Shown in pieces: positions 36,400-47,283 of a DNA stretch of 64,000 nucleotides (its first letter is position 1; each line of letters begins with the position of its first letter). The notes beneath the pieces were generated by a model. The model had not been told where the DNA came from. It saw nothing but the letters and a program-made list of their open reading frames with translations, and did not search any database. This DNA is from Centropus unirufus (lineage: Eukaryota > Chordata > Aves > Cuculiformes > Centropidae): contig VYZI01000388.1 in assembly GCA_013397695.1 (NCBI GenBank), positions 143,122 through 207,121 on the forward strand. Direction: 5' to 3'. The position numbers and the translations under genes are program-made.

Positions 36400-37510
36400 G
36401 TTAATATCTCCTATTCAAAACGATTTCCCCTTGCCCTCATTTCCTTTCCCAGCTACTGCTCCACTTTGCATTTCACTCCTGTGCTTGCCATGTCCTGTCA
36501 GCCCATTTTTCTTTCTCAAGACTAGAATGGACCAATTTCACTCAAGTAAAATCATTCTTGTCAAATTTCAAATCGCCCTGGTTAGCCAGATCTCGTACTC
36601 CGCACCCTGTACTCTCAGTCTTGTCAGATGTCTTTGACACAATCAACTCTGCTCTTCTTAAAATCCCATCACGCCCTGGCTTGAAAGGTCTCATATGGTT
36701 CCTTGAGTCTTTCCTTGGGTAGTTTGTCCTCATGGGTTATCTCTTAATAAGACTCACTCTTCTTTTCCCATTCTTCTCTCCTCTGACTGACGTGCAAAAC
36801 CAACTACTGTTTCTCTGCAGATGACTCACAGACAGAGCTCTCCTTCAGATTTCTCTCCTTTTCCTACAAGTCTTTAAAGGTCAGCCTAAGTAAAAATAAA
36901 GACCTTACTCTAAATATTCTTCTTTTCCCTCATTGCTGTGACACCCTCCTGGTAGTCACTGTATAATTCTGTGTTGCTTTTCACTTGGGCCTCTCACCAC
37001 GTTCCACCACCTGGGGTATGGCAAGGTCTCGTGGATGCTTTCCTGGAACATCTTCAGGGCATGTAAGGTGTGTTCTTTCTCATTGTTTCACACTGTGAAA
37101 GCTTTTATCCAGATACTTTTCATTATATCTTTATTCCCAGTAAAGTCCAACATTTTAAATCTGAATTAATACCAGCATCACTTCAGAGATGCAGTTTTGC
37201 CCTTTTACATATGTTCTCTCTCTTGCGCTATAAAGATTTTTTTTTACATAATTTCTGGCTTTGACTATGATAAAGAAATTAATGGTTTCCCTTTTCCTTT
37301 TGAATCAGTCACTGTCTTGATCTTCAAAGTCCTTCACAGGTTGCCCCCACTCCACTCTATTTGCTGGTGAGACGTTGACTTCTGACCTTAGCTCGCACTT
37401 GATGTCAACTTCTGTTATGTACTTGAGGTAGTTTTTGTGTTTTCTTTTGGAGAAAAAAATCCTTAATCCTCCCCAGTACTACTGCCTTATCCTTCTCCAA
37501 AGATTCTCTG
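36400..37510 (+). pseudogene. Ancient L2-type LINE reverse transcriptase relic
   Basis: Translating the + strand at 36612-36716 gives a stretch reading as ..VLSDVFDTINSALLK.., the AFDTVDH-type motif of LINE reverse transcriptases (FDT codons at 36633-36641). About 180 bp downstream, codons at 36814-36837 give S-A-D-D-S-Q-T-E, the YADD catalytic motif with Tyr replaced by Ser. It is followed by an LSKNKDL-like stretch matching the LNxSKTEL step of L2 elements. Further on, 37310-37350 matches the FKVLHRLPP-type step near the end of ORF2. Frames change between these blocks and the FDT-ADD spacing is shorter than usual, so the gene is broken. L2 versus another CR1/L2-clade family cannot be settled by eye. 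Confidence 0.7.
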
Positions 37511-37784
37511 TAAAACTTCCTCTGCTGAGAGACCGACAAAACCACAGGAATAGTTTGACAGCTTTAGTAGGATACACTCGCTCAAATGTCAGAGCTCCCC
37601 ATATAGAAGCTGCTTCTAAGCGAGTCACAACTCCCTCAGAAGTGAAGTCAGACAGGAGGAATGGGTTGATCTCATCCTAAAGTTCACATGGATTTCCTAC
37701 ACGGATGGTAAAGAGAAAGAGGCAGATAGTTCCCGTGCCGACAGCAGGGATATATGAAACCCAGGCAGTATACATTGGATTATC

Positions 37785-37871
37785 TTCCTTCCCCCCACAG
37801 CAGGGGGTTGGAATTAGATGATCTTTATAGTTCCTTCCAACAGAAATGGTTCTGTGATTCTATGATTCTAT
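37785..37871 (+). mobile_element. CR1 LINE 3' tail
   Basis: CAGCAGGGGGTTGGAATTAG, GATGATCTTTATAGTTCCTT, CCAACAGAAATGGTTC and a double ATTCTATGATTCTAT end show the classical CR1 3' terminus on the + strand. Only about 85 bp is recognisable, so this is an extremely 5'-truncated copy. It is the best-preserved tail in the window and so probably one of the younger insertions. Confidence 0.93.
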
Positions 37872-40800
37872 ATTAATTCTCCCCCCCTTATTTTCTGTTA
37901 TTTTGGTTCAGGAATTAGCAATATTTTTTCCTTTTCTCCATCTTTGCTCACTCCATGACGTGCCATGGCTCACATTCACAGTTTTTCCCAGTGACAAGAT
38001 ACAAAACAGCTAGAGAGCTCAGATAGGTGCCCTGGTGTATTCAACCTTCTTCTGAAGCACCTGCAGAACTACTTGGTCCTTCCAGCTGCTCATCTGTGTG
38101 TCAGATAAATGTTTCCATGGGATAAATATCACATACCTCAATATTACTATTACTTACTATCACTATTACTTACTATTACTTACTATTTTGGAGCATTTCT
38201 TTAGGTTGAACTAATGTGGTAGGAAAATGTATCTTCTCGTTTGATTCTACCAAATAAGCAAGTTAAGACAAGAAGCAAATTAGGTGGGAAAGCCTCAGGG
38301 TTACTCAGAGCACAATGCAGTCCTAAGAAACTCTACAGTTAGAAACGAGCTCTTCTGTACATCTGAATGTGGCAGAGTTTACTGTTTAAGTAGTCATGGA
38401 CAGCTTCATTAAAATAAAGAAGAGAGCAAAGAAGGAAATAAAAATAGTAAATAGTACATGGTCAAAGAAATGGAAATAACTAATTTGAAGCAGAGAATAA
38501 GAAATAGCTTGACAAGTTGTTTGGTCTGAAACAACAATTACTCTGCTAAATTAAATGAATTTACCAAACGCCCTGAGTGGCTGAGGCCATGCTGCAGCCA
38601 AGTCAACATATGTGGGGTCCTCTCACTCGCACCAACACGTTACATTTGCACAAGTTGCATTTTGGGTCATTCTGTATTGGACCCTGAGGGATGTTTTTTT
38701 CCCAACTACAAAACAGGGATATGAGCAAAACACATCTAACGTTTTACCAGCTAACAGTGTGTTCGTTCCCAGAAACACTGCACCCGTCTGTGTTCCTTGG
38801 ACGCTCACCGTGTCTGATATTAATCTGGGAGGATAGATAATTGTCTTAAAGAGATTTTCCATAGTCCCAGATGTGTGAATTTTTAATTAGCTCTAATAAT
38901 TGCCTTTTCTATATTGTTTCTATGAACCATGATGTACAGCCTCTAATCTTTATAAATCACACCTGAAGTGAAAATTTCAAAATCCATTGGTTATAACAGG
39001 TTATACCTATTGCAGGCTGAACTGCAAGTTCCTTGCTGCAGGCAGAAGTTCACCTGGGGTAAAAACCTCGGCATACAGTGACTATTGCATCTGAGGTTAA
39101 AAAATAAGAAATGTTAGGGCTGGAGCTTTCGCACTGATTTGAGTCGGTAGGATCTGCAGCAGCATGGTTGGCATCAGAAATCATAATAATGTGGAAATTA
39201 TTTCCACAAGAAAAAAATGTGTGTTCCCAAGAACAACACTTCTGCCTTTCAGCTTTGACCTTTACCCTTCCCCCCGCGGTATTGCTCAGTCAAACAGTTT
39301 TTCTTCCTCCTCTGTCCCAGGCAAATTTGGAAGCAGAGTGGTGAGAGTGCTGAAGATTCAGATCTTCCCTGCATGGAGAGGTCCAGAGATGCCTTGCGGG
39401 GCAGCCCTGACCATCCAGAGAATAAAGCGTTCCTCGCATGAAGACGCTGAGAGAGAAAAGTTCAGTAAAAGCATAGGGATGTGATGAACTTTGTTTAAAG
39501 GTTCTAAAGCTTCTTGGCTTTCCTTGGAATACTGCATATTCATGGAAGGGGACAGGAGTACTTAGAGCTATAATAGTTCCTGGAGACACACTGATGTACA
39601 CAGAAAATTAAAAATTTGCCTGTACAAAAAATTTCATCCATTTGCAATTTTTAATCTCTTTTTTTTCTCCATCATCTTTGAAAGGAGGGCGACTTCCTCT
39701 TTTTAGCTACATTCTTTATTTTATATTCCGGCAATAATCTGCCTTTATGCATTTATCTTCAACTTTCTACCTTCCTGTTCCACTGGCAGCACTCCTTAGA
39801 GGAACAAGGAGCTACTGGTTCCTTTCGGAGTGCAGGGGAACACAGTGTCTCGCTTGCCATGGCATTACAACTTGACTTTTTTCTTTTAATATTGTTACAA
39901 AAATATTATTATTGCAGAAAATTACAGTGGAAACTTAGGGAAAACACATTAAGGCTGCTGTGAACTGAAATGCCATTAAAGTTAACACTGTAAATGCTCT
40001 GGTGAATGGAACGGCGATAAGGAGGAAAGGAGCTTGGGGTTGGACCAGTGCCCCTAATCCACCTACACCTACACCTAATCCACCCCCACACCTGCCCAGG
40101 TCAGCGCCAACATCAGATTTTTGATGGTATTTGGGAGTCTCCTGCAGTAAGGACCCGCATCGTGAAAAGTGAGGTACCAGGCACAACTTCGACAGCTCAG
40201 GGAAAGCATCAGCTGGTGTCTTGTCTTCCTGACCCTCTCAGAGGTGAGACCAAAGGCCATGCTGCTATCTTTTTGGGTTTTTGGTTTTTGGGGGCTTTTT
40301 TCAGGTTCCTTTTCTTTAATCCCAGGATGTACGGTCTCATTCATTTATTAGTGACTTTGCATCATGTGTGGAGTTATACAGGTGCCCTGAGTGGTGAAAT
40401 GCAAGTTTCTCATTGTGTTAATGTAGGGGTTTGAGTTGAAGCACAATAGTTGCAGGCTGTGGCACCTTTATGTGCAGGAGGAAAAAGCAATATATACGGA
40501 TTTTACGCTCTATTAGTCAGCACAGGAAAACAGGAGGTCCTACATGGGCTTCCATGAATTAATTTGTTCTGCACTCCAAACAAGTCCTGTACCAAGCCCC
40601 ATTTAAATGAAATAAAAACAGGAAGGTCTTGAAAAAAGCCCAGAAATGCTCTTTAAGGGTTTAGAGATTGCTTAATTTTGTCAGAGCTCAGATTGTCAGC
40701 AGATGCTGTCCCGCAGGGGTCAATGCTTCCATCCTCTAGAAGAGAATGGAAAAAGAAAGGTTGCCAAGCGAACCGACCCAATAGCTTGATAAACCCTGTC

Positions 40801-43800
40801 ACCTTCTGATGGATATTCTGTGTATTTATTAATGTAACAACCGCAGAGTTCAGCAGGTCTCAGAAAATCATTTAGGCTTTCTTCTGTGCCTGGTGGACAT
40901 TGTATTTGAACAAAGTGCGTGCCTAATTGTGTTCCACGCCCCGCTGGACTCCGTGCTCCTTCCATGTAGCAGGAAATGTTGGGTCTGTAAAGCCACAGAA
41001 GAGCAGCGCTTCGGGAAATGAGAGGTTCTGCAACTGTTAAGTTTCAAACCCAAACCTCTCCTGGAGTGTTTCAGAGCACACAGATCAGGACCTGATATTG
41101 TGGGTTGGCTAATGACACATGTGCACACAACTTGACCAAAAGGCAGGCTCCAAAAGCAGATGTTCTGGCTGTTGGCGCGTTGAGAGCAGCGACACGCTGG
41201 GTGTGACCCGGGTTTGCATCTGTTTTTAATAGATGAGTCCGTATAAACTGATTCCAATGAATGCACATCATGGGGAAGATAATGCCTTAGTGCTTCACTT
41301 GAAAAAATGTGTTATTTTCAGTAAAAGCAAATAAAGTCTTGCTCTCCATCAGGCTACACGTTGTTTATCCAACCTCACTTATAGATGGTTTAATGGGAAA
41401 GGAGCAAGCAGGTCAGTTCTTCTTGTACTAAGGATTCTTTAGCAGAATCAATTTTTTATTAGTCTGAAGCAGAAGTTACTTTTATCACCAACATTTTTAT
41501 GAGGCTGAACAAGCCTTTATTTATAAAATGGACAAAATATTAAGGGGTTTTAATCACATTTGACTGGAAATTCCCTCCCCCCCCCGCCCCGCCTTATTTA
41601 AAAAAAAACAAACCTGAAAACTTGGCAGATTTCTTTATTTTCTAAAGTTGGAGGTTTCAGTTCTTCTAACTGTGATTTTGAATCTTGAGCAATTCGGATC
41701 AGTTATTCCCTGCTAACTGTAAACTTGTGGGGCACAAAATGCTCTGCGTGTTTCGAAGTGCCGTGTACGTGAATGACGCCTCCGGACGCTCCTGCGATAC
41801 AAGACGTGACACGGATAATGGGGAGTGCTGGAGCCCCCCTCCTGTCCCTGGAACGGGTTTGACCCTTTTCCAGTCGCATTGGGAGGCAGCCCCTGTGCCC
41901 GATGGAGCACTGCTGCGGAAGAAGGCTGGGACACCTCCCCCCCAGCTTGGGAAAGGGTCACCCCTCGGGATTCACCCACACAGAACGGATAATTCTGCTG
42001 CTCCTACTTCTTCCTTTCTCTTCCTCACCTGTTGAGCTGTTCAGGACCCTGGGTGTTTGCAGGGGTCCTAGAACAAAGGCGTCCAGTTCCTGTCAGAGTT
42101 TCTTGATCACAATATTTGCCAAGGGTAATAAAGTATTCACAGATACAGCCCACAGGGGCTGGGCTTGCAGCTTCCAGGTCACGTTTTCTGTTAATCTTTA
42201 AGCAAAATTCCACGACCCACAGACCTGCGTCCCTGACACCTTCCCTGTGTAAGTGAACCACATTTTAATTCCTCCAAAGATGACTGCTAATATGGAATTG
42301 CAGTTGCCGTGTGATGAAGTTGTTCCTGAGGATGTGAAGACTTTCCAGGAATACAAAAGAAAAGTTAATGGGGAAATGAGAGCAAGAAAGATATTACCTG
42401 GAAGGATTTCAGCTATTTTGTAGAACAGGATTGTGAATGAATAATCACTTGAAAGAGACAAATCTCGCAATATGACTTAAAGTTATGAGAGAGTATGGGT
42501 ATTTTGTTCTGCAGGACTTCAGGGGTGGAAACTGTAGGTAGGAGATGTCACTTAATCAAAAAGTAACATGTGCAATAAATCACAAGCTTCAATTTTTTCT
42601 CAATTTGCAAGAATAGTTGCTTGGGAAAAAACAAGAACAATGATAGGCTGTGATGGCACAGTGTCACCTGTGTGTCGGACTGGCTTTCTCAAGAAAAAAG
42701 CTTTGAAGCTGCTAAGTCAGAGCCACCTGAAATACAACACAACTAAAATAGAGGATCGGGAAAAGAGTTTGTCTTGATCGACATGCATTATTTTTCTATA
42801 GCCTTCAATAACCCCATATTAGAACCTGTCCAATTTGTGCTAAATGCTGCATAGAACCTCAGAAAAAATGGGGCACTTATTTTAGAATAAAGACAGGTTA
42901 ATAACAAGTGTTTTCCAAGCCTTCTTAACAGTTTTCTGTATTACCAAAAGTGGCTTCTGGGAGGGGACGCGTGTTCCGGAAGCTTTTGTACGTGCCCGGA
43001 GTGGTGGAACGAGGCTGGGGGCCGGTGCAGTTCGTGTCCGTACCAGGACACATGGAGGGACCAGGGCTGGGGCCTGTGATGCCAGACTCCGTGGCCTTGG
43101 CTGGGTGATCTCCTGGTCATCCTCCCTGGCACCGAATCATGGCTGGGGACTGCCTGAGGGCGATGCCAGCTACACATGGATCAAATTGATTCCAGGGATG
43201 TGCCGGCGTTTCCTTTAGTGCTGGAGCATTTCCCCGTGCCGAGTGCCCGCCTGTGCCACGCGGGCGGCAGGAGACGCTCCATGGTGCCCACAGCCGGGAG
43301 CTCCTGTCTCCTCCGGTTGTAGGTGTGGGTAGGGGCTGTATCTCTGCCAGGGAACCCCGGACATTTCGGCACTGCCCAAGGAGAATGTGTAGACAAGTGG
43401 ACACAAGGGTGTGATAAGCTGCTATGGCTTGTGTCACACAGTCGGGATCATATTTTTAGTCCCCAGGTCCCAAGGCTGGAGTCCCCTCTGGCCTTGATCT
43501 CTCACCAGGAAGGACCCGTGCCCAGACCATTCCCTGCTATCTGAACCTGGGGCTCTAAGAAGGATGAGATCTGATGGGAAGCAGACATGGTGACCTCTTA
43601 AGCACATTTGATAATTTTATCTATAAGGACATGAGGGCTGGAGGGCGCTCGGTGGGGTTCCCATAGTAAAGACAGAGCCGTAGAAGCATGGAATCCAGAA
43701 ACCACATCCCCCCCCTTCCACATGCCAGTGGTACGGTGTTAGGACGACATTATTAATGGGATGTGCCAAATTAAACGTTGAGAGGAAGCGTAAGTTGTCA

Positions 43801-44180
43801 CTGAACCAAAGTTTCAGTCTGCAGACTCTTTCTAAATGATTCTGAGCACTGCTAGAGGCAATCCATGCACTGGCTTAAAAATATTTATACTTTTAAAATA
43901 CTGAACATGCTGCAATGTCAACATTTCTGAAAAGACGAACCAAACCCGTGCCTGTTTGCCACTTGATTCAATCTAAATCAAGTTTTAAATATGCAGGCCC
44001 CAATCAAGCTTAACACAGCTCCAGAAGATTACAGGAATGCAGTTGTAAACATTAGTAGTTGGTTTCCATGATTTGTATAGAATGTATCAGAAAAGTGGGT
44101 CATTTCAAGTTACTCGAGTTCTCTCTTGGAAGTACTATTTTAAAAAAAAAAAAGTAAAAATGAGAGTTTACCAATTTTGG
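37872..44180. other. Non-coding stretch, nothing recognised apart from simple repeats
   Basis: A TACTAT/TTACTATT-like simple stretch lies at 38141-38187, an ACCTAC/ACACCTAATCC stretch at 40051-40085, a C-run with CCCCGCCCCG at 41574-41593, and a run of 12 A at 44142-44153. GC-rich patches occur at 41760-41980 and 42960-43340. I find no exon, RNA gene or readable interspersed repeat. Confidence 0.5.
38141..38187. repeat. Imperfect ATTACTTACT simple repeat
   Basis: Several copies of ACTATTACTT-like units occur in tandem over about 47 bp, in an AT-rich context. Confidence 0.8.
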
Positions 44181-44182
44181 AA

Positions 44183-44500
44183 GAAGGGTCGGGCAACTCC
44201 AGAAGAGTGTCCTTGTTAGGTTAATGCAGAGAGAAAATGAGAAAGGCAAAAGCCCAGGAAGAACTCAATCTGGCCAGGCTTGTGAGTCATAACAAAAAAT
44301 ATTTTTATAATTACATTAACAACAAATGGAGAGCCAGGAGAACATCCATCCTTTACTGGGTGTGGGGGAAACGCTGCCACCAAGGGTGAGGAAAACTCTG
44401 AGGTACTTCATGGCTTCTGTGCCTCAGTCTTTAATCATCAAACCAGTTCTCTCCAGGGTATCCACACCCCTGGGCTGGAGGGCAGGAGCAGCGAGAGCCG
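44183..44500 (+). mobile_element. Internal CR1 ORF2 fragment
   Basis: On the + strand the sequence follows the CR1 segment between the endonuclease and the reverse transcriptase. Blocks in order are a GTTAGGTTAATGCAGAGAG step, AGAAAGGCAAAAGCCCAGGA, GAACTCAATCTGGCCAGGC, ACAACAAATGGAGAGCCAGG, CATCCTTTACTGGGTG, and AGGTACTTCATGGCTTCTGT followed by GCCTCAGTCTTTAATCATC. The translation recalls the KAEVLNAFFASVF motif but with frame breaks, so it is non-functional. There is no 3' tail near it, unlike the usual CR1 pattern, so the copy must have been broken after insertion. Confidence 0.9.
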
Positions 44501-45790
44501 CTCGCTCTTCCTATACACTTTCCATAATCCTCTGAACGGTTTGGTACTGCCAGTTTAGAATTTGCCTTTCTAGGACTCCGGGACAAACACAGCACACGCA
44601 CGTCCCCAGTTGACATCCGTGCTCGCAAATGAACCCTGAGGTTCTTTGGCTCTGAGGCAAACTGGAACGAAGGGGTCGGAATTCGCCCTGCTCAAGTCTC
44701 CCACATCCAAGCATCCTACGTCACGTGGCCAAACGCCTGCTCCTGCCCCACGCCCAGGAATTGTCTGGGATGGGGCTTGCTGGCCTGAGAAACCTTCTGG
44801 GCTGATTTGGACATTTTAAAGGCATGGCTGAATTCCCAGCGCTGCTTCGATTTTAGGTGTAGCCATGCAGACCTGGGCTCTAATTGAAAAATGCAGGATA
44901 AAATTGTACTGATTTAGTCAAAATCCTCCAAAATTAAATAAAAAAATGCAATCCCTATCCTCATTTCCCTGTGAAAGGCCAACAGTTGCATGGTGTGGAC
45001 CATTCATGCTGGAGTCTTCTTGCAGGCTTTTCGGGGAGCAAGTTCCTCTCCCTACACTGGTTTTCTCCAGAATCCCAGAGGTTTTTTTCTCTGAACCTGC
45101 GCCACTTGCCTTGAGCTTGGCCGGTTCAAGGAGCTCGAGCTCCCTTTGTGCTCCCTCTAGGAGTGGACTGGGTTCCCATCTCGTCCCGTCTGCTGCTCGG
45201 AAGCTTCCCGCGTGGACCCACTCCATCCGTCTCTGCTGGTGCCATGGCTTCTTTGCTTTGCCTCTGGAAATTCTGGACTCAGAGGTTCTCTCTCTTTTTT
45301 TTTTCCCCCTTGTCTTCCTGATTTAATCTTTCTCACTTTCTCACTCACTATCTGGTTTTCTGTTGCACCCATTAGTCTGGTGGGGATTTTCTGTAGCAAT
45401 GGTTGCCAACTTTTTCTGATGCAGAGAAAAAAGATCAAGACATGAAAAGATGTCTTAATTCTTTCAAAAAAAAGACAAGGTTCCTCTTATGAATACCACC
45501 ATAACAGTGATTATTTTCAAATAAAAAACAGTTAAGCTAAAATAAACATCCATTGTTTGCTTTTATTTTCTTCCATTTATTTGTTTGTTTGGATGAAAAC
45601 TTATATGCATATATTTCTCCTTCGCTCAAACTCAAATGCACTATTATTTGGTGAATTACCCTGTGGACAATCAGTGACCAGACTGGAAGAAATTTGTTTT
45701 AGAATAGTTGGGATAAAAATGAAGAAATCCACATGTGCTAGGATTATCGAACTAAATGTACATGAGCACGGGACTAAATTTCCATGATAC
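44501..45790. other. Non-coding stretch between two CR1 pieces
   Basis: Moderate GC with a pyrimidine-rich region at about 45290-45360. No CR1 sequence continues visibly from the piece on the left, and no gene was recognised. Confidence 0.5.
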
Positions 45791-46105
45791 CATAGAATCA
45801 TAGAATAATTTGGGTTTAAAGGGACCTTAGAGAGCATCTAGATCCAAGCTCCCTACCATGGGCAGGGCCACATCCTTCTAGGTCAACTTGCTCATGGCTT
45901 CACCCAACTTGACCCACAGCTTCTCTGGGCGACCTGGGCCAGGGCCTCACCCCTCTCTCAGCCAAAAAATTCTTCCTAATAACTAATGTAAATCTCTCCT
46001 CTTTCAGCTCAAAATCCCTACCCTCATCCTATCACGGCACTTCCCGATGAAGGCCCCCCCCATCCCTCCTGCAGTCCCGTTAGGCACTGGGAGGCTCCTG
46101 CAAGT
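45791..46105 (-). mobile_element. CR1 LINE, antisense copy, about 315 bp
   Basis: The + strand starts with CATAGAATCATAGAATAATT, the reverse complement of the CR1 3' end. It continues through GGGACCTTAGAGAGCATCTA, CCATGGGCAGGGCCACATCC, GGTCAACTTGCTCATGGC, TCTCAGCCAAAAAATTCTTC (the common CR1 AAGAATTTCTTCC step) and a CTTTCAGCTCAAAATC step, ending near TTAGGCACTGGGAGGCTCC. The copy therefore lies on the minus strand and is 5'-truncated. It is well preserved compared with most other copies here. Confidence 0.96.
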
Positions 46106-47238
46106 CTGAAAGTGCAAACGGAAGCCTATGGCCTGTTTAAAAAGAAGCAGAACAGGTAAAGGCAAATAGAAAGAAAAAAGCAACGGAAGAGGGCAGGGGA
46201 GAAGCAGAGGGAAAGAGAAAAGATGGGAGAGCTGAGGACGAGCAATAATTCTCTCCCATGGGCCAGGTAGTATCTCAGTATGGATGCATCATTGCAGCTG
46301 TATGGGCAAATAAATGTGTTCAGAACTGAAAACGTCAGTGAGTATGTTTCAGGCCATTTAAAAAAAATAATTAGTCATGGTTATCAATAGTAGCTTGGAA
46401 TGAAAATTACTTTTTCAGATTCTTGTTTAAAATTTTCTTGGAAAAATGTTTGTGAATTTCTGATTGCATTAGAACCATATTTGTAGCCTTTGTGGCAATC
46501 TGGATGTTCTTGGCAAGGTAAATAGGGTACTTTAAAACATCGACTGGTTCCAATTTGTTCTTCTCAGCTTTAAGATAGCTCATGAGATTCTATCTGTTTC
46601 TCCCATCCTTTAATTTCTGGGATTTTCTTGTTCCTAGAGAAAAAAAGGTTTGTGTACACCTTTGGGATAACTAAGCTTGAGGCTGGAAACATTTAACATT
46701 TCCCTTAATAGAGAAAACATGGAAAGTGATATTCCAATCTTAAAGCTGGATACTTCTGGGACATGAATGTCCTCACCTACGCCCAATCTGCTGAAAATAG
46801 GTGATTCTTGTATGATTTATGGGGCTGAAGGCTGGGAAGTCAGCAGGTTTTCTGGGACAGAGGCTCTGGGAAATGAAGGTCTGCCGGAGCATGATGTTCT
46901 GTGGGCAGCGCTGTGTGATCGTGCTTCACGTGCGCTCGTTGGCCTGGACAGTGGGGGGACGTTGGTGAAAAACCACGGTGTCAATAACTGCAGGAAACCA
47001 GCAGATCCGAGAGCGATCCTCGGCTGGAAAAGCTCTTCTCAGGACAAAAGGGGTGGAGGAAGGGGTCGGATCCTGGCGGCCGATGCTGTTGGGCACAGAC
47101 AGTGATGGGAGAGAAGTGACCTCTGACGAAGGGCAGAAAAAGTTGTGGTGTTTGTTCTTTCTTGCAGGGTCTGCTCAGTGCTCTTCATTCCCCACCAAAA
47201 TACAAACTTCTATTTTGCTTTCTGTGACTTCAGGCCTT
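46106..47238. other. Non-coding stretch with a polypurine tract
   Basis: A purine-rich tract of about 100 bp (46135-46242, A and G with very few pyrimidines) follows the CR1 copy. The rest is unique-looking, with a GC-richer patch at about 46860-47090. No gene was recognised. Confidence 0.5.
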
Positions 47239-47283
47239 ATATTAATTAATTAATTAATTAATTATTAATTAATTAATTAATTT
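47239..47283. repeat. (TTAA)n simple repeat, self-complementary
   Basis: About eleven ATTA/TTAA units with one phase shift near the middle (ATTATTAAT) give a 45-bp stretch that is almost entirely self-complementary. It could extrude as a cruciform and offers many TAAT homeodomain cores, but simple repeats of this kind usually have no function. Confidence 0.95.
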
